Shown piece by piece: positions 1-4,199 of a DNA stretch of 5,130 bases. Under the pieces are notes generated by a model that saw only the letters and a list, made by a program, of their open reading frames with translations, did no database searches and had not been told where the DNA came from. Made by a program: the position numbers and the translations under genes. The stretch spans positions 1 through 5,130 of the forward strand of contig JAAVIG010000217.1 of the NCBI GenBank assembly GCA_014796735.1, in the 5' to 3' direction. The stretch is from Oscillospiraceae bacterium (GTDB taxonomy: Bacteria > Bacillota > Clostridia > Oscillospirales > Ruminococcaceae). The stretch's first letter is position 1. Each line of letters begins with the position of its first letter.

Positions 1-875
1 CAGACGCTGATTATATCCGCGTTTTCTTCTATCTGCAAGTCCTTTGATATAACAATAAAGCGGGTGAAATTTTCGCTGTTGTCCGCGATGTTTCTTTTCA
101 GCACCTCTAAATTGTTCAGTTCGGCACAGTGCTGTGAACAAATACAAGCAGTATCCTTACCCTCGCCTTGCGCCACATCTCTTGCCGCAATAGAGGTGTT
201 GGGGGCGGTCCTGGTTTTGCAGCCTATTTCCTTTAAAAAGCCCTGACACTGGTGTAGCGCCTGTTCGTGGGAGATGACCATATTGACCGCGCAATCCCTT
301 GATCTTGCAGCCAAAACGTGATTTACGGGAATGGAAAGCCTCTTGCAGATGTGCATATCGTAGCGGCTAAGCAATTCATAGGTGCCGTCAACGCCCCCCG
401 CGGTGGAATTTTCGATAGGCACTATCCCGTATTCGGCTTCATTTTTCCTCACCGCTTCGAAAACCCTGTCAAAGGTATCAAAATAATCGATTTGGGCGTC
501 TTTTCCGAATACGCGGAAACAGGCTTCCTCGGTATAGCTTCCTCTTATGCCGGGACAGGCGATTTTCGGATTTTCACTTAAAGCGGAATTGCTTACCTGC
601 CCGTACTCAGATTCGGTAAGCCGTTCCGTTTGCAGACACTTGGAGATCTCCATTATCTGCGAAAACAGGAGCCTTGAAGCCGCTTTCAGATGCTGCTCGG
701 TTTTCGATTCGATACCCTCCAGCACCTGTTTTTCACGTCCGCCCTGAAAAACGGGCATGCCGTTTTTCGCTTTGTAGTCCGCGACCTGCTCGCAAAGCTT
801 CATTCTTGCGGAAAACAGCTTCAATATTTCATCGTCCGTCTCGTCGATGCTTTTTCTTATTTCGTCAAGGTTCAT
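1..875 (-). CDS. pheA: Bifunctional chorismate mutase / prephenate dehydratase (P-protein), 3' end outside window
   Basis: Cytosolic enzyme of phenylalanine biosynthesis: chorismate to prephenate, then decarboxylating dehydration to phenylpyruvate. The frame is open from the ATG at 875 to the window edge (291 codons). Residues 1-90 are an AroQ-type chorismate mutase: R7, R24, K35, R47, E48, S78 and Q82 line up with E. coli R11, R28, K39, R51, E52, S84 and Q88, while E. coli D48 is Q44 here. Residues from about 104 are prephenate dehydratase: RGSYTEEA (111-118), PIENSTAGGV (153-162), SHEQAL (202-207) and the catalytic TRF motif at 271-273. The C-terminal ACT domain expected for Phe feedback inhibition would lie beyond base 1. 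No in-frame start codon exists between the ATG and the upstream stop at 924-926, so the ATG is the likely start although its best Shine-Dalgarno is 45 bases away. It follows the pseudokinase gene by 56 bases on the same strand. Function is certain; regulation is inferred. Confidence 0.95.
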   Translation of the reverse strand, partial: MNLDEIRKSIDETDDEILKLFSARMKLCEQVADYKAKNGMPVFQGGREKQVLEGIESKTEQHLKAASRLLFSQIMEISKCLQTERLTESEYGQVSNSALSENPKIACPGIRGSYTEEACFRVFGKDAQIDYFDTFDRVFEAVRKNEAEYGIVPIENSTAGGVDGTYELLSRYDMHICKRLSIPVNHVLAARSRDCAVNMVISHEQALHQCQGFLKEIGCKTRTAPNTSIAARDVAQGEGKDTACICSQHCAELNNLEVLKRNIADNSENFTRFIVISKDLQIEENADIISV

Positions 876-887
876 GCTGCTGTTGTC

Positions 888-917
888 AGCTTTTCTTTCA
901 AGGCTGAAAGAAAAGCT
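888..917 (-). repeat. Perfect 13-bp hairpin between Shine-Dalgarno and start codon of pheA
   Basis: The arms AGCTTTTCTTTCA (888-900) and TGAAAGAAAAGCT (905-917) are exact reverse complements separated by four bases (AGGC). It lies in the 56-base gap between the pseudokinase stop and the pheA ATG. On the minus strand no T-run follows it, so it does not look like an intrinsic terminator of the upstream gene. A role in translation start of pheA, mRNA processing or protection of one half of the transcript is inferred from position only. Confidence 0.75.
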
Positions 918-920
918 TTC

Positions 921-926
921 TCCTTA
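921..926 (-). promoter_or_regulatory. Distant Shine-Dalgarno of pheA (AAGGAG)
   Basis: Reading on the minus strand, AAGGAG ends 45 bases before the pheA ATG, much further than the usual 5-9. No start codon lies at a normal distance from it in the pheA frame. The intervening hairpin at 888-917 would shorten the gap to about 15 bases if folded. No other good Shine-Dalgarno lies close to the ATG; the bases just before it read GACAACAGCAGC. Confidence 0.55.
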
Positions 927-931
927 TAATT

Positions 932-2809
932 TTAAAAGAACCACGGTTCGTCCTCGTAATCGTCCGTATTTTCGGAATCGCCGGTTACATCGGTATTATC
1001 GGTGTAATTCGTGATGTCCGTGTTGTTGGCGGCTTCGCTGCCGGTGTTTTCCCATTCGAACGCGTCCAAGGTCGTGGTGGTCTCCTCGGGCTTCAGCGCG
1101 CTGTACACTACTACCTCCTCGCTGTCCGCAACAAAAATATCATCGCCGATCTCCTTGCTGCAGCGAACCACCACGCCTTCCTCAACCTCGTCGGTGGTTT
1201 CCTCTTCAATTCGGTATTTAATGCCAAGTTCGGACAGCTCCTTCACATAGTCCTCGGTGGTTTTCCCCGTGTAATCGGGAAGCGGAAGCTTTTCGGGCCC
1301 CTTGCTGACTACCACGCTTATCTCGGTTCCCGCCTGTACCACCGTTTCTTTTGGTATGCTTTGGCTGATGATCTGTCCCGACTTAAATTCACTGTTGAAA
1401 TCGTAGGTGGCGTTAAAAATAAGGTATGAATACTGGCTGTTTGTGCTTACGGTAGTGAAAAACGTTCCCTCAAAATCGGGCAGAACATAGCCGCCGCCGT
1501 TGGAAGCGGTAACGGGAGCGGGCACGGTGGATTCGGCAGCGGGGGTGTTTAAAGCGGGCTTTGAAGCCGTAGTACGCGCAGTGGTGCTGTCGGGAGCGTC
1601 CTCGTCCGGTCCCGCGGAAGCCGTAACAATCATTGCAATGATAAAGGCAAGTATTATTATGCCTAAAATTGAAGATATAACGATAAACTTTATTTTATCC
1701 CTGTCCGTTTTTCTTTTTCCTTTCTTCTTTTTCTTCGGCGGCTGTGAGGGTCTGCCGCTGCTGTGAGCCGTCGGCTTGCTTTCGGTGTTTCTTTTGGCGG
1801 AGGGCTTGGGGGTTGGTATGGATATTTCCGAGGAATACTCCTCCGCGGGTACAGGCTGTTCGAAAAGCCTGTCTACAAATTCGGTGACGGTGGAGGTCCT
1901 TTCCTCCGCTTCCAGTTTCATTCCTCTCATGATAACGTTCGAAACGTTTTTGGGAATGTTTCTGTTGATAAGCATAGGCTCGGTCAAGCTGTCTTCAATA
2001 AGCCTTTCGGTTGCGGTGGGCGGTGTGATGCCCGTTAGACAGCGGTACAGCACGGCGGATATTCCGTAAACGTCCGTCCAGCTTCCGTTTCTCCTTGCGC
2101 TTGAATACTGTTCGGGGGCCGCGTAGCCGCCAAAAACCTCATAGCCTATATCGCTGTCGGCGGTATGGGCGGCGCTGATCGAAAAGCCGATAAGTCTGAG
2201 CTCGTTTCTTTCGCTTACGAATATAGTGGAGGTGCTTATGCCGCGGTGGACTATGCCCAAGCCGTGGAGCATGCTCAATGCGGTGAGCACGGGAGGAAAC
2301 AGCTCCTTTATCTGCTCCCACGTCATTATCTCGCCGCAGTTGGTAAGGTACGCCTTAAGGCTTATACCTCCTATATATTCCATTACCGCGTAAGCGGTAT
2401 TATTCTGCGTGAATACGTCCAGCACTGGCTGTATGCAGCGAATGTTGGAGGAACGCATAAGAGTGGAGTGAAGCTCGATAAATTCCGCTAAGTAGGTTTT
2501 ATAAAGCGGCAGCTTGTCGCTTCTTACCGAAATTATTTCATCGTCTCTTTCTCTTATGCAAAGGGTATCGGGCATGTATTCGCGGATAGTCACCTTGCAC
2601 TCCGTTTCGGTATCGAAGCCGATATACAAAGCCGACTCGCCGCAATAGCCTATAAGCTTGCCCACAATGTAGCGGTCGGCCAAAAAGGTTTTGGGGGCAA
2701 GATAGGAGGATATGTAAGATTCGGTATCGAAATATCCGCAGAGAGGACAGGTGCCGTGATCGTTCAGCCTGCCCATGCAGCTCATACACAGGTTGGTTTC
2801 TTTTTTCAT
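932..2809 (-). CDS. PASTA-domain transmembrane Ser/Thr pseudokinase with N-terminal zinc ribbon
   Basis: 625 residues. Order: zinc ribbon with C8, C11, C21, C24 (CxxC-9-CxxC); kinase fold about 45-318; low-complexity Lys/Pro/Ser linker; one membrane helix 374-396 after a KKKKKGKRK stretch; Thr/Ala/Pro stalk; two PASTA-like repeats about 441-507 and 508-573; Asp/Asn/Thr-rich tail. The topology is the PrkC/Stk type, kinase inside and PASTA outside. The fold is clear from VMEYIGG (142-148), YAAPEQY (229-235) and TDVYGISAVLY (245-255), yet the catalytic residues are gone: the beta-3 Lys is R76, HRD reads HRG (188-190), the metal-binding Asn is T195 and DFG reads GFS (208-210). It is therefore probably inactive as a kinase and works as a sensor, scaffold or allosteric partner. 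I chose ATG 2809 over an in-frame TTG at 2839, because the promoter at 2848-2876 would start transcription almost on that TTG, and GAAAGAG lies 6 bases before the ATG. PASTA domains in active homologues bind muropeptides or peptidoglycan; binding here is inferred. Confidence 0.9.
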   Translation of the reverse strand: MKKETNLCMSCMGRLNDHGTCPLCGYFDTESYISSYLAPKTFLADRYIVGKLIGYCGESALYIGFDTETECKVTIREYMPDTLCIRERDDEIISVRSDKLPLYKTYLAEFIELHSTLMRSSNIRCIQPVLDVFTQNNTAYAVMEYIGGISLKAYLTNCGEIMTWEQIKELFPPVLTALSMLHGLGIVHRGISTSTIFVSERNELRLIGFSISAAHTADSDIGYEVFGGYAAPEQYSSARRNGSWTDVYGISAVLYRCLTGITPPTATERLIEDSLTEPMLINRNIPKNVSNVIMRGMKLEAEERTSTVTEFVDRLFEQPVPAEEYSSEISIPTPKPSAKRNTESKPTAHSSGRPSQPPKKKKKGKRKTDRDKIKFIVISSILGIIILAFIIAMIVTASAGPDEDAPDSTTARTTASKPALNTPAAESTVPAPVTASNGGGYVLPDFEGTFFTTVSTNSQYSYLIFNATYDFNSEFKSGQIISQSIPKETVVQAGTEISVVVSKGPEKLPLPDYTGKTTEDYVKELSELGIKYRIEEETTDEVEEGVVVRCSKEIGDDIFVADSEEVVVYSALKPEETTTTLDAFEWENTGSEAANNTDITNYTDNTDVTGDSENTDDYEDEPWFF

Positions 2810-2847
2810 AAAAATCTCTTTCTTTTTTCCTTTATGCAATTATTTTA

Positions 2848-2876
2848 ATTGTACCTCAAAAATTCGGCTGTGTCAA
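2848..2876 (-). promoter_or_regulatory. Sigma-A type promoter of the pseudokinase gene
   Basis: On the minus strand there is a perfect -35 TTGACA (2871-2876), a 17-base spacer and a -10 TACAAT (2848-2853, one mismatch to TATAAT). Transcription would start near 2841, giving a leader of about 32 bases to the ATG at 2809. It is expected to drive the pseudokinase and, by read-through, pheA. Confidence 0.85.
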
Positions 2877-2890
2877 GTGAGCAAAATGGG

Positions 2891-2905
2891 AAAAATCCGA
2901 TTTTT
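2891..2905. promoter_or_regulatory. Palindrome between divergent promoters, possible operator
   Basis: AAAAATC-C-GATTTTT is a perfect 7-1-7 inverted repeat. It sits in the 30-base gap between the -35 hexamers of the minus-strand promoter (2871-2876) and the plus-strand promoter (2907-2912). A regulator bound here could touch both. AT-rich palindromes also arise by chance, so the operator role is only a suggestion. Confidence 0.35.
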
Positions 2906-2906
2906 G

Positions 2907-2935
2907 TTGACAAACAGGGATTTTGGTGATATATT
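2907..2935 (+). promoter_or_regulatory. Sigma-A type promoter facing the small plus-strand gene
   Basis: Perfect -35 TTGACA (2907-2912), 17-base spacer, -10 TATATT (2930-2935). Start near 2942 would give a leader of about 210 bases before the gene at 3151, covering the tandem GTTACA repeat and the structured leader. The -35 boxes of this and the opposite promoter are 30 bases apart, so the two are back to back. Confidence 0.75.
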
Positions 2936-2989
2936 TAAGTTATGTACAAATTTTGGAGTTATTCGGTTTTTTTCAAAATTATCAAAGTG

Positions 2990-3006
2990 GTTACAAAATA
3001 GTTACA
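2990..3006. promoter_or_regulatory. Tandem GTTACA-N5-GTTACA repeat, WalR/YycF-like box
   Basis: GTTACA (2990-2995), five bases (AAATA), GTTACA (3001-3006). Read on the minus strand this is TGTAAC-N5-TGTAAC, an exact fit to the published WalR (YycF) consensus TGTWAH-N5-TGTWAH for an OmpR-family response regulator. A TATATT at 3022-3027 follows with no recognisable -35; the second half-site lies where a -35 would be, as in activator-dependent promoters of this family. WalR binding is inferred from the consensus match alone. Confidence 0.45.
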
Positions 3007-3064
3007 AATTTTAGCTATGAATATATTGTACAAGTAAAATAATTTTATTTACAAACAGGAAGGT

Positions 3065-3121
3065 ATGTTGAAAGAATTTGGGAGTTCTTTCAAGCCCGTC
3101 GCGTTGGTGCATTTGCATTAA
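3065..3121 (+). CDS. Possible 18-codon leader peptide upstream of the 3151 gene
   Basis: ATG at 3065 opens a frame of 18 codons (MLKEFGSSFKPVALVHLH) ending in TAA. An AGGAAGG at 3057-3063 lies just before it; the gap from AGGA to the ATG is 4 bases, short but usable, and an in-frame TTG at 3068 has a similar AAGG spacing. The frame covers one hairpin (3068-3093) and its stop codon lies in a second (3101-3124), directly upstream of the ribosome binding site of the next gene. There is no run of one regulatory amino acid. It may be a translational leader or a chance frame. Confidence 0.3.
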   Translation: MLKEFGSSFKPVALVHLH

Positions 3122-3124
3122 CGC
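3068..3124 (+). promoter_or_regulatory. Two-hairpin leader before the 3151 gene
   Basis: Hairpin A pairs TTGAAAGAA (3068-3076) with TTCTTTCAA (3085-3093) around an 8-base loop. Hairpin B pairs GCGTTGGTGC (3101-3110) with GCATTAACGC (3115-3124), ten pairs including two G-U, around ATTT. Neither is followed by a T-run, so they are not terminators. The arm TTCTTTC (3085-3091) can also pair with GAAAGGA at 3135-3141, which is the ribosome binding site of the next gene, so the two pairings exclude each other. This suggests, but does not prove, translational control. Confidence 0.5.
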
Positions 3125-3150
3125 TCATCAAGAGGAAAGGATGAATAATA

Positions 3151-3483
3151 ATGTTTTTTAAAAAGAAGGATAAAAACTGTATGTCCGTCGAACAGCTTAA
3201 GGGACTTGATAAAAGGCAGCTTAAGTATGTTACCCAAAGGGATTACGAAAATGGCGGGGAAAAGAAGATAGGGGATAACGGGGCGGTTAATATTACGGGG
3301 AATGATTTTACGATAGTGTGTTTTGGGAAAACCGTTTTCTGCGCGCCGCTGAATGAGGTCAAGGCAGGGGAGCTTATGGATCTTTCGGGGTTCACGGCGG
3401 CTTATACCGATAAGAACGGGGAGAGGATAAGTATTGTGGCAAGGTACAGCGATGGGCAGGTATCGTTATCCAAATCCAGATAG
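3151..3483 (+). CDS. Hypothetical small protein (110 aa)
   Basis: I do not recognise the family. The protein is soluble-looking, with a Lys-rich N-terminus (MFFKKKDKN), a predicted short helix around residues 12-28 and a mainly beta-type remainder, alternating hydrophobic and polar with Gly/Asn turns (for example GNDFTIVCFGKTVF). Cysteines are C10, C58 and C64; there is no signal peptide or membrane helix. AGAGGAAAGG (3131-3140) precedes it. Another ATG at 3141 sits right after that site but gives only a 6-codon frame (MNNNVF) that ends at 3161 and overlaps this gene, so 3151 is the likelier start; M11 (3181) is a possible internal start. It is preceded by the structured leader and converges on the gene ending at 3555. 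Codons ending in G, with GGG runs, are frequent. A real gene is likely from length, leader and ribosome site; function is unknown. Confidence 0.7.
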   Translation: MFFKKKDKNCMSVEQLKGLDKRQLKYVTQRDYENGGEKKIGDNGAVNITGNDFTIVCFGKTVFCAPLNEVKAGELMDLSGFTAAYTDKNGERISIVARYSDGQVSLSKSR

Positions 3484-3504
3484 GGAAATGTGGGATAATA
3501 ACTT

Positions 3505-3563
3505 TTTCGGCACATGTCATAACGCTTGAGACGGAAGAAAGCAAGCCGAAACAGCTATTTTTT
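3505..3563. terminator. Possible bidirectional terminator between convergent genes
   Basis: TTTCGGC (3505-3511) pairs exactly with GCCGAAA (3545-3551), with a 33-base loop that can form a further small stem (GCTTG with CAAGC). On the plus strand a T6 run follows at 3558-3563; on the minus strand the stem is followed by AAGTTATTATC. The loop is long and the T-run is six bases from the stem, so it is a weak candidate, supported mainly by lying between two converging genes. Confidence 0.35.
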
Positions 3564-3878
3564 GTGTACTTTTATGATTTCCCCCATTTTAACGGTAACA
3601 ATATAAGATCTGTTTTTCCTCAATCGTTCATAAGTGCCCCATTCACAGCCCAATGTGTGGATTTTTGCGGAATTTTCGTATGTACAGTCAATGGTGTAAT
3701 GAGTTGTGATTGCGGTGGAATATGTGATTTGATTTAATGTGCTATAAAAGGTTTTTCTTTTTTTTACAACGGTGATTTTTATTTTTTTACCTTTGCCTTT
3801 AAAATAATATATCGTGGAAACAATACAAAACGCAAGGGCGATAATGATAAGAGCGCATAATATCAAAGCTGCGGGCAT
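3555..3878 (-). CDS. Hypothetical small single-pass membrane protein (107 aa)
   Basis: Not a family I can name. The N-terminus is one hydrophobic helix (residues about 3-26) followed by a strongly basic segment (KGKGKK, then KKRK at 39-42), which predicts the C-terminal domain on the cytoplasmic side. That domain (about 33-107) looks beta-rich and carries C65 and C78 and the stretch CEWGTYERLRKNRSY (78-92). The frame is open further upstream to 4187, but AAGGAG at 3885-3890 stands 6 bases before the ATG at 3878, and the upstream extension would translate the hairpin repeats at 3929-4080, so I use the short form. No promoter is evident in the 25 bases before the gene; transcription may read through from the CofE-like gene. 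It converges on the plus-strand gene ending at 3483. Confidence 0.75.
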   Translation of the reverse strand: MPAALILCALIIIALAFCIVSTIYYFKGKGKKIKITVVKKRKTFYSTLNQITYSTAITTHYTIDCTYENSAKIHTLGCEWGTYERLRKNRSYIVTVKMGEIIKVHKK

Positions 3879-3884
3879 GGGTTT

Positions 3885-3890
3885 CTCCTT
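3885..3890 (-). promoter_or_regulatory. Ribosome binding site deciding the 3878 start
   Basis: AAGGAG on the minus strand, followed by AAACCC and then the ATG at 3878. The same 12 bases AAGGAGAAACCC occur upstream of the CofE-like gene, but there a hairpin is inserted before the ATG. Confidence 0.8.
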
Positions 3891-3928
3891 TTTTATAGTA
3901 AACGCTGCTGTGTATTGGTAAGCGGTGC

Positions 3929-4016
3929 GGCGGAGCTGCCGAATTTTTGAAAAAAATTCGGCAGCGGCGGCGATAGCCGACGCGCATATTTCCGTTAGGA
4001 AATATGCGGCTCCGCC
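3929..4016. repeat. Compact multi-hairpin intergenic element (88 bp)
   Basis: Outer arms GGCGGAGC (3929-3936) and GCTCCGCC (4009-4016) are perfect inverted repeats. Inside lie two perfect hairpins: GCTGCCGAATTTTT (3935-3948) with its complement at 3952-3965, 14 pairs around GAA; and CGCATATTTCC (3983-3993) with its complement at 3998-4008, 11 pairs around GTTA. The first hairpin overlaps the outer arms by two bases, so the outer stem and the two inner stems nearly form a three-way junction. The combination of GC-rich outer arms and AT-rich perfect stems resembles a dispersed palindromic repeat (REP/BIME or MITE-like), not a gene. No U-run follows on either strand, so it is not an ordinary terminator. 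Confidence 0.7.
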
Positions 4017-4019
4017 CCT

Positions 4020-4076
4020 GCGGTAGGGCAGCTTTAACGTAGGAAAGAGAGGCGGCGGATAAGGGCGGTAGGGCAG
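4020..4076. repeat. Direct repeat GCGGTAGGGCAG, two copies
   Basis: Exact 12-base copies start at 4020 and 4065, both followed by a T-rich stretch (CTTT and TTTT), with a 33-base spacer rich in GGCGG. It adjoins the hairpin element and is probably part of the same intergenic repeat unit. Function unknown. Confidence 0.5.
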
Positions 4077-4159
4077 TTTTGGGATAGGCGAAGATTTTTC
4101 GGATGATGCGCGTAATAACCCGTTTATGTTATCATGATCGGAGCAGATCAAACAGATAA

Positions 4160-4190
4160 GGGCTGCCGCCTTACAGTAAAACAGCAACCC
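4160..4190. terminator. Possible terminator downstream of the CofE-like gene
   Basis: GGGCTGCCG (4160-4168) pairs with CAGCAACCC (4182-4190), nine pairs including two wobble pairs, 13-base loop. It begins 10 bases after the CofE-like stop codon. On the minus strand the tail is TTATCTGTTTG, poor for an intrinsic terminator; on the plus strand the tail TTTGATTTTTTATTT is better, though no plus-strand gene leads into it directly. The stem is clear, the direction is not. Confidence 0.4.
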
Positions 4191-4199
4191 TTTGATTTT

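Larger units (their letters stand above)
3879..4199. other. 321-base intergenic region without a credible gene
   Basis: Between the CofE-like gene and the small membrane protein gene. It holds the ribosome binding site at 3885-3890, the hairpin element at 3929-4016, the direct repeats at 4020-4076, a small imperfect hairpin at 4129-4159 (TTATC-A-TGATC pairing with GATCA and GATAA) and the stem at 4160-4190. A minus-strand reading frame crosses most of it but translates into the repeats (Pro/Tyr/Arg-rich, with LPYR occurring twice), so I do not regard it as coding. Confidence 0.7.

Noticed and set aside
318..929. Several overlapping plus-strand frames of 66-87 codons
   Set aside because: All are antisense to the well-supported pheA reading frame.
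888..931. Hairpin 888-917 as an intrinsic terminator of the pseudokinase gene
   Set aside because: In the direction of transcription the stem is followed by GACAACAGCAGC, not a U-run, and the pheA ATG follows after 12 bases.
2165..2491. 108-codon plus-strand frame opposite the pseudokinase
   Set aside because: Antisense to the conserved kinase fold and without a ribosome site; a shadow frame.
2810..2839. In-frame TTG start of the pseudokinase at 2839
   Set aside because: The promoter with -10 at 2848-2853 would begin the mRNA at about 2841, leaving no room for a ribosome site; the ATG at 2809 has GAAAGAG at good spacing.
3125..3145. Resemblance of CTCATCAAGAG to the 5' edge of a SAM-I riboswitch
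   Set aside because: Only this short string matches; the downstream core elements of that riboswitch are absent and the gene starts 20 bases later.
3895..3921. TACTAT with TTACCA as a promoter for the 3878 gene
   Set aside because: Spacing is 15 bases and transcription would start inside the Shine-Dalgarno.
3879..4187. Upstream extension of the small membrane protein to an ATG at 4187 (210 residues)
   Set aside because: It would translate the hairpins and direct repeats into low-complexity Pro/Tyr/Arg sequence, while a good AAGGAG stands 6 bases before the ATG at 3878.
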